Notes under the pieces: generated by a model
What the model was told of the DNA's origin: nothing
The model's database searches: none
Seen by the model: only the letters and a program-made list of their open reading frames with translations
Position numbers and translations under genes: made by a program
Shown: positions 23,878 to 36,900 of the stretch, piece after piece
How the letters are laid out: each line of letters starts with the position of its first letter
How positions within the stretch are numbered: the stretch's first letter is position 1
DNA from: Marsupella aquatica
Lineage: Eukaryota; Marchantiophyta
NCBI GenBank assembly: GCA_973895155.1
Contig: OZ316897.1
Span: 17,794,001 to 17,858,000, forward strand
Reading direction: 5' to 3'
Length of the DNA: 64,000 nt

Positions 23878-24370
23878 TGTGCAAGGGTGTTGGAGACTAT
23901 TCCACATCTGTTTTTGTGGTGTTTGCATGCCCGAAGATGTTGGCTTATATGTCGGACTTCTCTCAGGGAGCTGCAATTACCAGTTAGGGTACGTTGAGCT
24001 GCTGGATATGATGGACAATGCCATGGGGAATGATGGGGCAAGTGCTCCAAGCTTTTTGTGCTTTATCAGGGTTTGTGGCAGCTGTGGTTGGGCTGCAACT
24101 CACAGGTGTCCCAACCAGGGGGCAGGAGGATTTTTAGACTTGGGCTCGGTGCTTTCGGAGGTGGCGGACCACCGCCTGATGGCCGTTGGAAGGAGGTCTG
24201 CTTTTGGAGGGAAGCAGTCTCAGCTGCTCTAGGCCAAGGAGTGGATTGATTCTCAATCATGGTGCAAGTGGCTGACACAGGGCAGTAGCTGCATTCTCTC
24301 TACTTCTGTCTTAGAATGATATGTGGTTCTATGGTTGGTGGTCTTCTGATCGAGCTGTGGTCTGGCTCTC
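23878..24370 (+). pseudogene. LINE ORF2 3' relic, right part (continues 15982-17468)
   Basis: Immediately after the copia-1 target duplication the sequence encodes CARVLETIPHLFLWCLHARRCW, the zinc-binding (zf-RVT) region at the end of plant L1 ORF2. It continues the LFTGDCALKIKLAS block that stops at 17468. Stops and shifts follow. Confidence 0.65.
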
Positions 24371-24625
24371 TAAACTCATCCAAAGATTATTATCTTTCAC
24401 CCCTGTTTTACCATTTTCTTTGTTACTTGAATGTTACTTTTTTCTATTGTTTTTATAGTTACATGGTCTAACTGTTTTTATTTGCCTTGCCTCAAATACA
24501 AATAGTCAAATTTGGTTCTTCTTGCATAATCAACGGTTCTTGTTTATGACAAATGATGCAGCTGATCAATGTGACTACACGTGCATCCAGGAATTTTGGA
24601 AGAAACTTCCCATGGGGGTACGGCT
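24371..24625 (+). repeat. Dispersed repeat, copy 2 (partner at 13531-13772)
   Basis: See 13531-13772. Here it follows LINE coding remnants and may be the LINE 3' end. Confidence 0.65.
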
Positions 24626-26133
24626 CTAAAGAAAAACATTCAAAGGAAGAGACTAAGTAAGATCTTGGCCTTTATCAGTGGTTTCTTGAAATGAAAAGTA
24701 ACAAAGGTTTTGGGCAGGTCTAGCGCAAACCAGGATGGCACTATGGTAGTCTGTTGTGTTACTTAGCAAGGAGATGCAAAGAGTAACTATCACTTATGTC
24801 AATTTCTTATATTCATTTCTAAACATCAGGTTTCCCTAAATTAAGGAGAACCCTCAGGTTGTGATTAATTGACCTTGTGGTGTGGTGGAAACTGATGCAT
24901 GAGACTCAGAAAAAGTGACCAATTTGAGGTAAAAGTGTACTTATGTATTTTTTATTAGAACATCTAGCTCATACCCATGCATATTGGCACAAGTACAATG
25001 GTTGTCTTCCTTTTTGAGTGAGCCGTGGCTTCAAATAGAAGCCTATCATGGATGAATTGTCTAAGTACCTCTCAATTTCATTCTCAATCGTAGCATGAAC
25101 CCATTCTAGAGTTACTTGGCATAGCATATAATGACCCAAGATAATCAGGTTGAGCTTATTGACTTCCCCTCCTTGGGGGAGGATTCACTCAAAACTTTTT
25201 GAAACATCACATAGAAACTTGGGGGCCTCACTCCAAGGTGGGGCCCATGTCACATGCAATGTTTTAGAGTAATAAACACCCTACAAATAAGGAAAAAAGA
25301 AGTTTTTTTAGAGTATTTTCCTACCCCTAACTTTATAAAGTATCACTATATCTGGTTTTAAGAAACTCTACAATTATTGTAATTCTCAATTTGGATCAAA
25401 ACAGGTGCCCCTAACGTTCTTCCTTAAAAAATTAAAATTTTCCTTGTAAACCAAATTAAAAACCCTATACTTGTTGTCCATGATGGGTCAAAGAATTGAG
25501 TACCTCAGGCGTACAAAAAATAAGAAGGTTCTTTTCAATTGATTTTAAACAAAAAATCAAAAGTTATTTGGAGAACATCTTACTGCATACATTTACTTTT
25601 TGGAGAATCCCGCAACACATCTATTTCCGCTCACATATTGATTTTTAATTATGCCATGACATTATACCACATGACCTTCTCCACTTGTCTATCTCACCTG
25701 CTATTTTAAGTGTTCTCCTTCCTCCTATGCTACATGCATGCAAGATACGTTTTAAAACAAATCAATAAAATGAGGTTTCTTTTGTGTCAAGAAAAAGAAA
25801 CAAAATATCTCACTGCTGGTGAAAAAAATTCTCCGCCATAAGAAAGAAAAAGAAGAATATAAAGAAATTAGCAAGTTAAACTATTGTGAGAATCTACATC
25901 TATAATATCAAATCCCGCTCATTTCAATCCTTCATCCCATTACGAAACGCATTTTAAGCCAAAATGAATGATAGCCATTAGATCTTTGGGGTCCTGTTTT
26001 GTAACCATTTGATATTAATGTTGTGGCCAAGGTACCCTGCAAGGTACACATAAACATAATGGCATTGCAATAATCTATTTGAGAACAAGAACAATTGTAC
26101 TAGATTGTCTTTTTACTCTCCCATGGGGAATAC
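24626..26133. other. Non-coding stretch containing MITE copy C
   Basis: AT-rich; no coding sequence recognised. MITE copy C starts near 25214. Confidence 0.4.
25214..25500 (+). mobile_element. hAT-like MITE, copy C (diverged)
   Basis: It begins cttgggggcctcact like copies A and B and shares internal blocks such as 'aattctcaatttggat' and 'cctaacgttcttcc'. The right end and target duplication could not be found, so this is an old or truncated copy. Confidence 0.5.
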
Positions 26134-26331
26134 CTTGGGGGTCTCATTATATGGATGCCTCCCCATCACCTGCGACGTTTTTAGGCCTCGGATCCCCTAA
26201 AATGTAAGATTAAAAATATAAAATTCAACCCCTATAAAGTTGGAATTTTTTTGGAATATTCCAAATTTTTGGTTATAAGGACCCTAATCTTCTTATAAGT
26301 CTCAAAATTGGATTTAAAAGACCCTATTCCC
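26134..26331 (+). mobile_element. hAT-like MITE, copy D (3' truncated)
   Basis: The first ~198 bp match copy B closely (shared cctgcgacgtttttaggcct and cccctataaagttggaat), then similarity stops after gaccctatt. Confidence 0.7.
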
Positions 26332-26399
26332 AATTTTCATTGTCGGACAAGATGTGTCCTTGTCCGACACGACAAATGACAACTTGTCCGTCCAAAAAT

Positions 26400-26700
26400 T
26401 GTCTATTTGTCCAATATTCCCTTATATTCCATGGCCCGGTCTCAAATTCTCCCGCCCCTCCCGGCCGAGCGCCACACTCTCTCGGCCTGGTCAAATTTCT
26501 TCCCGGCCAGGTCCTAAAACCACCCGGCCCGGCTGGGGGTTCGGGAGGGACGGGGCTGGGGTTTTAGGACCTGGCCGGGCTGGGGGGAGGAAGGCCGGGG
26601 GGGAGGGGAGGGGAGGAAGGCCGGGGCAGGGTGGGGAGACCGGGCCGGGCCGGGGAGAGAGGCCGGGGCGGGGGGGTTTAGGGTTTAGGGTAACCAGAAC
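26400..26700. repeat. GC-rich island with 20-bp inverted repeat and short telomere-type run
   Basis: An island of C/G-rich, ggccggg-type sequence in an AT-rich setting. Two arms of 20 bp (26502-26521 and 26560-26579; core ggtcctaaaacc / ggttttaggacc) are perfect inverse complements around a 38-base loop. The island ends at 26677-26690 with tttagggtttaggg, two units of the plant telomere repeat. Open frames here are by-products of base composition. Confidence 0.6.
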
Positions 26701-26999
26701 TTGACATGGACGGAAAAAAAGGGGAGAGATAAAGGAAAAAGGAACAAAAATTGAGGAAGAGGAGAATGAATAAGGTAGGGAAATATAGAGAAGGGGATAA
26801 AGTGAGATAATTTTATATTTTCCTGCCCCCCATTTAAATAAAATGAGCATGTATATATTTATGTATTAAAAATATTAATAATTTTAATTATAAGAAAAAT
26901 TGCATTGCTTTTTTGGGCATTTTTTGGGGTGATTATGCTACAACTCCGTGATGTAATGGCCACTGCCATTCATCTTGCATCTCCCTATTCTCACCTTCA

Positions 27000-27515
27000 T
27001 CCTCCTCAACAATAACATGTTCACAATAATGACCAAAATGATAATATTTTTGCAACAATGACAAACAACATCAAACATTGACATTTTTTATGCTACATCT
27101 TTTTTGCAGTGTATAGGAAATGAGTTTGCCTACATTTTTTTGTGCTTTCTTGACAACTTTGCCTCACCTAGATATTTTTTCTCTTTTCAACATCTTTTCT
27201 TGACCTCAACATCTTCTGTGCAATGCATGAGCATTTTTTGTGTTCTTTACCTCACCACAACATCTTTTCTCTTCTCGACATGTTTTCCTCATTTTTACAT
27301 CTTTTTCTCACCTTGCTTTCTCTCCTCAACATCCTTTTTCACTTTGACTTCATTTCCTCACCTTGATATTTGTTTCTCTCATCGACAACTTTTTTTACAC
27401 GAACATCTTTTCTTCACTTCAAAATCTTTTCTCTCATGATCGACAACTTTTTTTTCACACCAATGTTTTTTCTTCACCTCAACATCTTTTGTGTAACTCA
27501 TAGGCATTGGGCTAG
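27000..27515 (-). repeat. Degenerate minisatellite, family member 2
   Basis: T/C-rich units of the type cctcaacatcttttctc repeat irregularly and end with ggcattgggctagtc, the same end motif as 15040-15065. Same orientation as member 1. Confidence 0.55.
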
Positions 27516-28409
27516 TCTTATTTATAAAGTGCCAATTACAAGTTAGATTTGGGGCCTAGGCTTCTAGAAGGAACCCTCTAGACCTAAACTCCATGGCCCA
27601 CCATGTGGATGGGAAAACTCATGACTATGATGTATGTCAAATTAATGATAATTATGCATACCTTTTGTCATCATTCCTAGCCTACTTACATTCAAAAAAT
27701 GAGTTCTATAGCCCCACCATAACATATAAGCATAGAAAGAGTGATGTATATAGAAAAGAGGACGGTATGTTATATATAATTATTCAATTATTATGACATG
27801 CATGATATTTTTTTATCATTTTAGTAACTTTAAAAGAATGTGAATAGGGTAATACTTTGGTGACACTTATATTTGTTCTCTCCGCTATCCATGTTCAAAG
27901 AATGGGTAGTCAGGGCTAGTTTTACTCTTATGAGATTGAGGTTGGGATGAATTATAACTTAAGTTTGATCATGCAACTTTGGACTAGCAGCATTGTAGTG
28001 ACAAAAGTGTAAACCATATACACAGGGAAGATATTATAGTAGTTGAATGCACTCAACAAATTGAAGACAGTCCATTTAGGTTAAGTCTATCGGAGCATTG
28101 TCTAACAGTGCTGTCAAACAGTGGTTTGTTCTGATCTTTTATTAATTGATGCAGCTGAAAATATGGGATTGAAACAAAATAAAATATCATGGATAGAGTC
28201 TTTTTTGTGGCAAATGCTCACCAAATTCACCTCTTAAAACACTCTTCTCCTCTTTGGCAAAAACTAGCCAGGCTTTTTGTCTTCCTTTGGCCTATGTCGG
28301 CCGGAGCCACAGACCCCTTTAGCCAGAATTCCATGGTTAACCTTAAATATAGATCAAACGATAATAAAATAATCGAGGAAAACTCAGTATGGAAAATTCC
28401 TTTGCATCG
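27516..28409. other. Non-coding stretch
   Basis: No gene or element recognised. Confidence 0.4.
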
Positions 28410-28595
28410 TCCACTTCACCCAAGGTGTCACTCACCACCCTGGCGAAAACGAGAAAATGTTAAAAATTAGCCCTCTTCCACCCAAGGTACCATCCTGGCG
28501 AAAACGAGAAAACATTAAAAATTAGCCCTCTTCCACCCAAGGTGTCATTCACCACCGTGGCGAAAACGAAAAAACATTAAAAACAACCCTTTCGA
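28410..28595. repeat. Tandem repeat, three copies of about 60 bp
   Basis: Three imperfect copies (from about 28410, 28471 and 28529) share cacccaaggt, tggcgaaaacga and attaaaaa; the middle one has a short deletion. Non-coding. Confidence 0.75.
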
Positions 28596-30481
28596 GAGTA
28601 GCGGTACCAGATTCGCCGAGCCTGGTTCGTACCTTTGCTGGCTTGTCGCCGGCAAGGTTCGAACTCCGAAGTCCGACCGACAGAGGCGGTTACTGGAGCA
28701 GGCCGCACGACTTTACAGACTCACGGAACCTCATGACGAAACATCCCATTTTCTCTTTTCGTCGGTTTCTTTCTCTTCTCCGCTGTACAGAAATTGTCCC
28801 CTTAGGCGAGCTCAAATCAACGTCTAGACGTCGTCAGATTCCATTCCAATCCACGGACCCAAAATTTCCTGTACCTTTCTTGCGTCATTAATCAGTAATC
28901 GAAGTTTTTTGCGTCGTCGATCTCGAGAGCGAACGGCTGGAACAAGCCACGACTGTGTTTTACGACCGAGTTCATAATTAAAATTGAATATGCGAAATTC
29001 CGGATATAGCTTAACCGGCTGAACTCGTGGGCTCGACCGGGAATAAGGTTACCGGTGAGAGCACTCTTGCGGTAGCACAATTTTTTGTTTGGTAAAAAGT
29101 TGGAGTGGAAAATGAATCTTTCTCGTCTGGTGAAAAGACAAATTGGAACGAGTCATGAGTGCTGAGGTCTGACTTCACCTGCTGAAATAGCTACTTTATT
29201 TTTATTTGGCTTTGCCTGTTTTCTATCGCAGGTTTTTCAAGGACCAGACCGAAAACTCCGACAGGCAACACCTGAGAGCCTACCTTCTCATGCGTGGCCA
29301 TGAATCCTGGCTGTTGGGTTTGATTATTATTAATAACTATTATCTAGCCAACTTCATTGGTCCAGAAGTGCGCACAAATTTTGATACCGCCATGGAACCC
29401 ATTAGGATTGTGTCTCAGCCAAGATTGGCCTGTCTCCAATTTAGACCAATATTTATAAAAATAAACCAGTATCATAAAAAAAACGAGGGATGTTGTAGGG
29501 GCATTGACATGCGTACATGCGGATTGGTAGCACTTGAAAAACCAGAACTTGGAAAAAGGGCAAATATCAGGTGAGGAAAGGCTTGGGTATCATGGCCTGC
29601 AAAAACTTTGGCCATGCTGACCAGCAATGCAACTTAATTTGAACGCAACCCATATACACAGGACATGCCTGTCCTGTGCCCAATGCAGACTCGGACACTC
29701 TAAATGGTACAAATTCAACACAATAGAGGTACTGTCCCTTAACATACCTCCCAACCTCATAAGCTACTTGCCACCCCCAAAACTTACATGTCCCTCACTC
29801 TAAAGAAGCAAAAACCCCTAAACTAGAGTTGGAGTAGGGAGTTGGAGTGCATCTTTCTCGTAGAGGGAAAAAGACCGGAAGCAGGCTACAGTGGCCAAGA
29901 GCTGAAAGATTCTTTCCGAGATGCGAGAAAGATGGAAGCCGCGCGGAAAGAGAAGCGAGTGTAGTAAGGGCGTCCCGGGGCGGATCTTCCCGAGGAAAGA
30001 TTTACGGTGCTTTTACTTTACCCTCAGTAGTGTGTGAATGAATATTGCTTGTGTCCCGGTATTCACGGAGTTACCCGCCGTGATTGGAATGATATTCCGT
30101 CCCGGACGAAAGCTCGCCGAAGGGCTCTGCTTCCCAAGGGAGACGGAGTCCAGAGACCAGAACAGAGGAGGAGCATCACTGGAGCTTGGAGGCCGCCGTG
30201 TAAGATTTGTGGGGATGTGGGTGTGGAGTAGGAAGACGGATTCAAGCACGGGAGCTCGAGTACATTTGGAAAAAACTTGGACATGAAGGTTTTGGTGGAG
30301 AATTGGCCCCCGGGTTGGAGCTTTTCAGAAAGGCTTTGACTCTCTCCTCTGGCTTCTGACGATGATCTGCGGCACTGGGCGGCCCGTGAAAATCGTCTCG
30401 TTGCATCATGCAGTGTTGGAATTACGTCTGGATTGCTGATTCGCGTCGAGCAGCGGTTGTAGACGTGGTTGCAATCTGGAA
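28596..30481. other. Upstream region of the ABCA gene
   Basis: No coding sequence recognised. The promoter and untranslated leader of the ABCA gene should lie in the last part (about 29800-30481), but no convincing TATA box was found. A leader intron is possible. Confidence 0.4.
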
Positions 30482-33400
30482 ATGAATCTCAATTGGAGGG
30501 CTTTGAAGGCTCTCGTTGGGATGGCTTCCAAACAGGAGTATCAGGCTGTAAATTTAGTTGATGAAGATGTCGGGAGAAGGAGGAGACGAGATTCTCACAA
30601 TGATAATAGAAATGGAAGTAACAGTTTTGAACAAGAGACAGTCAATTATCGACATTCCATGGAGAGGGAGGGCGAGGAGGGTGATGGTGTGGTACAGTGG
30701 GGGCTTGCTGGCTCAACGGATTTGGCCGACGACTCGAATCACTCTGAGCCTGGCGATGATGATGCCAAAACATTCACCTTACCGCCTGCTCCAAGTGCTA
30801 GGAACCAGCTCAAAGCCATGCTGTGGCGGCAATGGCTGTTCAAGGTTTGGATCCTTCTGAGAACCATGCAGATTCCTATTTGTTGGCCTGGTCGATTGTC
30901 TCTTCTGCACACCAACTGAGATGTTCAGTGCGAATGTAGTAGATGGTTCTGCCGCCGGGTCAAGGACGGAGCTTTTCTCATCTTCATCCAAAAAGAAAAT
31001 TTGATAGGCTGCAGAGAAATGGCAAACATTTATGCAGCTTTTGAGTCCAATTCTGATGTTGTTGCATGTGGCACTGTAATAAATGCTTCTGGGAATGGAT
31101 CCTTTCGGAGCTTCTTCTTACTTTCCGCTAGATAAATAGGAATGGAAAATTGATGAATTTTGCAGAGGAGGGGGACAGGACAAACGTTTATGGAGCTCAT
31201 TAGTCCAATTTTGATGTTAGCACTTCTGGTGTTGGGGTGGACAAGGACTACGCCTGATCATTACGACGCTGAGGTGTTCGCCAACGCTTCCCTGCCTGTG
31301 ACGGAGGAGTTCTCAGGTGCCATCTTGGGCTCGCAGCACCTCCTCCGGAACTGTCCTCCGGCAGTGCTTCTCGAGCAGGTACCGTAACAGTGATGCCAGC
31401 GAACCCCTCTTTTGTTTGGGGAGGAATAAGGTCAGTCAGATGTAAATTCCAGGATGAATAGCCGAGAATGAGTGACTTCATGTCTCTATCCTGGTCCTTT
31501 GTCCCATCAGATGGAAGCTCTGCATCCACATCGAATGAGGAGAATACTTTGAACCCTGATGATGTTGACTTTAGGGTTCAGCCAGGGTTGTCCTTTGACG
31601 ACAGTGGCAAGAGAGACATGAAAGTTACACTTGCCAAAATCACACATAGCCACGATCCAATCGGTCGTTGGGATGCTGTGCAAAGTCATAAATGGTAACT
31701 GGAATGCGCTAGAGTGTCTTCTTATTTCAGCGTCATTGACGTTCCCGTATCTGTTAAGACTTGGAGCTGAAGAGTCTACACAAGAATCCCAAGAGACTCT
31801 GATAATTCCCACGACAATCAGCTGATTAGGTTGAAGAAACAAGTATTGCAAACCCGTTCCAGGAAATTCGTGATTAGTGAACTTCCCCGTTATTATTTTA
31901 TGAGATTCGAGAGATTATTGGTTGGAATTGGACACAATTTGAGGATCAAGGGCAGTAGAGGGCATGAACAGAAGTCTTCCTTGAGTCCTGCCAATGACCA
32001 AATTGAGTTTTGGTGGTGCAGCAATTATCTTCGCGGGAGCTGGAGTTACTCGCGGGTCTTATGTCATCGCAACTCTCTCAGGGCCTGGGCCAGTTCTCTG
32101 GATTCAACGTGACGCTTAATTCAACCCTGAATGACTTCCTGCCGCCAACACAACAAGAACCCGATGCTGCTTTGCTGACGCCCGAACTCCTCCTCCTTTC
32201 GCTGAAGTGTGTGGATACCGCACAGGAAGCATTGCGTGCTCTCAGTGCGCTAAGCAAATACAATGGGCCTCTACCCATACCTTCCTTTGATGGATTTATT
32301 GCGATTCACAAGCTCATTCTGAAGGCGTTAGGTTTGTCTCCCTCGCCGTTTTCAAAAGCATGTTGACCTTGTTATTTGCAAGGAATTGTAATCAGGTAGG
32401 AATTTTCTGCAAGGTAGTTTAAAGTCTTGTCTGGTTGTGAGAAATTTGTAGATGTCAAAGTTGCATTGCCAGTCGCAGAGTATATAATGGCGATCTTGAA
32501 TAAAGCTTATTTTGCAGCTGCGCATGCTTGTTGCATTTTTGTGTTTCCCCTCAAATAAGTCATTAACGACGTTTTCTTGAGATGGATTTTTTATGTTGAA
32601 GACCTAGTCTGTTGGGGAAGTATAATAGTGGTTTTTCTGTACCAGAGTCTCAGGAAGGACAGCTGGAGAAGTCCGTGCACCTGCAGAAGAAGTTCGGCAA
32701 TATTGTATGTTTGGCATGACTCAGTTGTTTCCCACGTACCATATATGAAACCCGCAAGACACTCGTGCCATATGTGTGGTGATTTGGTTGAGAAGTTCAT
32801 TTGTTATGGATTTAAAACATGCAAAGGGCTGACGAGTGGATGTTGTCCGCAGCTTGGAAACCTTCTGGAGTTAGGACAGATTGCATTTGCCCCAAACACA
32901 TCCGAAGTTGCAGATCTTGTAAACTATATGATGGCAGAGTACCAGGTTGAACTTCGACCATAGTTATCCGACTTTGTCTAGTCATGTATTCGAAGAACTG
33001 AAGTTAGATATTTTGTGCCATGTCTGATTCTAAGGTTTTGTGAGGTCAAAACATTCAATCCTGTTCAGAAATTCTCATCTTTGCCCGAAGTTTCTTGTTT
33101 ATTTGGTTGCATGTCATTTAACTGTGAAAAATCATTGCTCATTGTGCAGAGTTTTAAAGAGCTTTATGGAGGAACTTTTCATTCCGAGAAGGTACACTTT
33201 TATCACATTCATCTGAACTACTGGCCGGAGTTGGAGGTCCACTGAGTACCTAACTTTGTGAGGTAGTTTAGTGAGACTGTTAGCCTAGGCCTTGTTACTT
33301 GTTTTTATCGAGTCACAGGCCTTCAACTGAATGTTGATCATTTTATTACACGCAAGGTCAAGCTGTTGTGATCGACTGGTCAGTGAATGCTGGATTTGGG

Positions 33401-33926
33401 CAGGAAGCGATTGATTCATCCATGAAAGGGACTGGAACTCAACTCTGGGCAGTGGTGTACGTGAAACATCTGGATATTTCAGGCGGAAACGTCGATTACA
33501 CACTACGTATGAATTATACTACGGTCCCTGGAACCGGTAGGACAGTCCACAGGCACAGACATGGTCTTATTGATCACTACAAGCACTACTATACCTCCGG
33601 ATTCCTCAGTTTACAGGTACGTGAAGGGTTGAAGGTCGAAATTGGTAAAATCCACATATTGGATAGACTTCCTGTTTCATCTGAACTTGCCACGCACTAA
33701 GATGAATGATGAAGATTATTGCATTTGTTTTTGTCTCCCTGGTTGATGCATGACCGATGACATCATCGTTTTGAATGCCTTTGGACCGTTTGTGCAGAAT
33801 GCAATAAATTCGTATGTCTTGAAGAAATTTCCAAGTACGAATCCGGAGGGGAAGTTCGTCGATGAGACAGCGTGGGGAGCCCCATTTCCAGTGGGGGAGT
33901 ACACTCACAACAGATTTTACGACGCG
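30482..33926 (+). other. ABCA exons 1-9: N-terminus, first TM helix and large external loop
   Basis: Exon 1 (30482-30844) carries an unusual ~100-residue charged N-terminal extension rich in R, D and N before the conserved [12 protein letters not shown]. Exon 2 (31166-31378) gives TM helix 1 ([18 protein letters not shown]). Later exons lie at 32019-32331, about 32645-32704, 32853-32945 ([14 protein letters not shown], matching plant ABCA1), 33150-33191, about 33357-33616 and 33798-33926; they form the extracytoplasmic loop. One or two exons between 31462 and 31818 are not resolved, because two overlapping frames are both open. The 5' boundary of the exon near 33357 is also uncertain. Confidence 0.7.
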
Positions 33927-36900
33927 GTAACGCTCTTGGTCATGTCTAGTCCTACGAGGAGGATACTTGTGTGCGTGGAATACCAATTACTTGAATAAAC
34001 GAGTGGTAAGGAGGAGTTGGGTTCTCCTCCTGGATGCGTTGCTGTATCGCAATTTTATTCCGGCAAGTATCATTACCTCCACTTTCTAACCCATTGTTTT
34101 TGTGATTCGAAACTGGCAGGTGGGTCCCCTGATGGGACTTGTAATGTGCCTGTCCACTCTGTATCCACTGGCCATGCTTGTCAAGGTAAACGAAAGCTCA
34201 TCCTTGCCTGTACCGAATTTCGCTAACAAGGAACTTATTTACAAATCTAGTGTGTCCAACTGCCCAATCAATTATCGCCAGCAATTCGAGGAGAAGGTTT
34301 TTGATCCTCAAGTCAATGATATATTTACGTAATTCATTCAGGATGTCTTTTAATCTGCTCTTGGTATCCAGAGTTGCATTCCAGGATTTACAGTCGTTCC
34401 CACCGTTCATGTTTGGAACCATAGATGCACGGAATGCTTGTGGGCCGTCTTTTGATCTGATGGCAGGTCGAGAGATTTGTATGAGATAACAATGTTTACG
34501 TGTCTGACCTCAGGCTCTGGTAGAAGAGAAAGAGACGAGGGCTAAGGAGACCATGCGCATAATGGGATTAAAGCCGTGGGTGTTTTCTTTGTCATGGTTC
34601 GCAACTTACATGGTTCGTGAATCTTAATTATTCCATGTCCCGGCTCTTGTCAGCATGCAGAGTCTCCTCTTGCTTGATTGATTCTTGCTTTTTCAATGCA
34701 CAAAGTCCTGAAGTCTTGAAATTCCACTGATACTTTATGTCGTCGTGGCTAATTTTCGTGTTCTCCTTTCCATGACTTACGCTGGGCTTAGCTCGCTGCG
34801 AGTTTGCATACAGTCAATGCCCTTATTTGCTCCCGATGGTTAAGAAGTTCCAGCTATTTCTTATTTTGGCGACAATTAGATCCTCATGTGCTTGGTAATG
34901 ACGCATGCAGGTTGTGTTCTTCATCATATCAGTCTTTGTAACAGCTCTTCTGAAGGTCACCTTCTTTCCAAACAGGTGCGTTTTTTGAGAGACGTAGACT
35001 TGGCACCGCATGCACAGTTTCACGACATTTAACCCGTTCACAGTCTCTGTTTCGTTGATAGATTCTCTTGCTGATACCTTCCTTGGTTGCAGTGATGTCA
35101 GCATAGTCTTCATCCTGTTCTTTCTATTCACCACTTCTCTTATACCTTTCGGTAAGTACGAATTCCGTTCATCACTTTGCGGACTCCTTTTGAAGGTTAA
35201 GACGTTTGAAAGCTTCTTGTACATATTATATACTTCAATTTGGTTTTCGGATGGAAGGTAGGTTTTACCTTGATAATGTGACTTGACCAGTTTCACAGCT
35301 TATGAACATCGCCTTAATAAAAGTGAAAGTCAAATTGCTTGGGGATTTTGCAGGGTTCTTCCTCTCCGTGTTCTTTTCAAAAGCCAAGCTAGCTGCGCTT
35401 GTTGCGCCATTTGTGCATTTCGCCTCCATCATGCCTCGTTATGTGTTCTTTCGCACGGGCAGTGGTCAGGCCTTGCGTGGGAAATCAGCGACATCGCTGC
35501 TTCCTCCCACAGCGTTTACCTTCGGTAGGTTTCTGATATATCTCACTCTTTCATACCTTTGGTGCTGACAGGATGTGGAAAGGTCGGGTAGCGTTTAATT
35601 GAAGTGAATTATTTCAAGTTCGTTGGCAATCTCAATTTCCACCCTTGATTGAAATTCGATTTGAAGTTTAAGAGTACATAATAATAACGTGCTTTCACAG
35701 TCTTATATTTTTAGTGACAGTCGCTTGACACCTTTCGTGATTTGTCCTGTACGATGACAGGGGTGGATCTCATGGCGCAGTATGAAGGAGCAGATGTTGG
35801 TTTGACGTGGGCAAATATCTGGGAGGACGAATTTTCCATGGCTTGGATATTTTTGTTGTTCATTGTGGACTGCCTCCTTTATGGTCTTCTTGCTTGGTAT
35901 GGCCCTCTCAAATGTTTTCCTATATTCTTTCACCTGTGTCATACGGTGTCGTCCTAATAGCGTTTGGACTAGAATATTATTGGCTTTGAGATACTGTTAC
36001 CCCGTTCGTGGGCCTTGCTTCGTGTGCTTGGAATATTTGTTCTATCATCGGAAAGTCCACCTGGTTGGTCGTGTGTCTACTACAAGAAATTCCTAGATTC
36101 ATGCAGATATTAAGAGAAAATTCTTAGGAGTGTCGAAGTTGTAAGGTTTAGGGTTGAATCATTGCCCCAGTGAAAAAGGATGTCGATGCCAAAATATTAA
36201 ACAACGGGAAATCGCTTTGTGAAGGCTTCTACTTAGTGTCTCATAGAGGCCGGTGTTCTGTTTCAAAACGTTCTCAGGTACCTTGAGCAAGTACTGCCGT
36301 CGGAGTATGGTGGAAGGCTACCTCCGTGGTTTTTCTTAAAGTCCTCGTATTGGTCCTCCGACACAACAAAGTACAGAACGGATTGTGAGGTTTGTATCCA
36401 ATTTAGTTTAAATTCAAGTTTTGATATTTGCCTGATGATTCTAATTTCTTGGAACAGGTCGAGGAGATTTCAATGCCTTGAAGATACCCCGGTCTTGTGC
36501 TTTACTACCAGTAGCTTTCTGATGCTTTCCTCGACTCAAATTCGGTCAATTTGTCGATATCCTGTTTTGTGCACTTCTGGAGTTTCTTCAGCAGAACTCT
36601 ATAGTAGATCCTTGTTTTACCAAACTGGAGCTTAAAGAGTCCAACACATTCGTTTCTCTTATTGAAAATGTAGATTGGCTTCTGCGATGACTTGATTTAA
36701 CGATCCTTCTAACTTCGAGTGGTGTATTAAATTCTTCTCCTTTTTGTGCAGTTGGTAGCAGACATGGAAGACCCTTGTTGGCAGAATGAAGTTGAACCTG
36801 TCGGGGGAGGAAATTTTGTTGCTGCCGTGCAGGTGAACGATCTGAAAAAAGTATTCCCTGGTGGGAAAGTGGCTGTGGATGGCCTGAACCTGACAATTTA

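Noticed and set aside
26354-26850. Proline/glycine-rich proteins on both strands
   Set aside because: Result of GC-rich composition; no conserved motif and the frames mirror each other.
28650-28690. tRNA gene, from the T-arm-like ggttcgaactcc
   Set aside because: No acceptor stem, D-arm or anticodon arm could be paired around it on either strand; at most a pol III B-box-like sequence.
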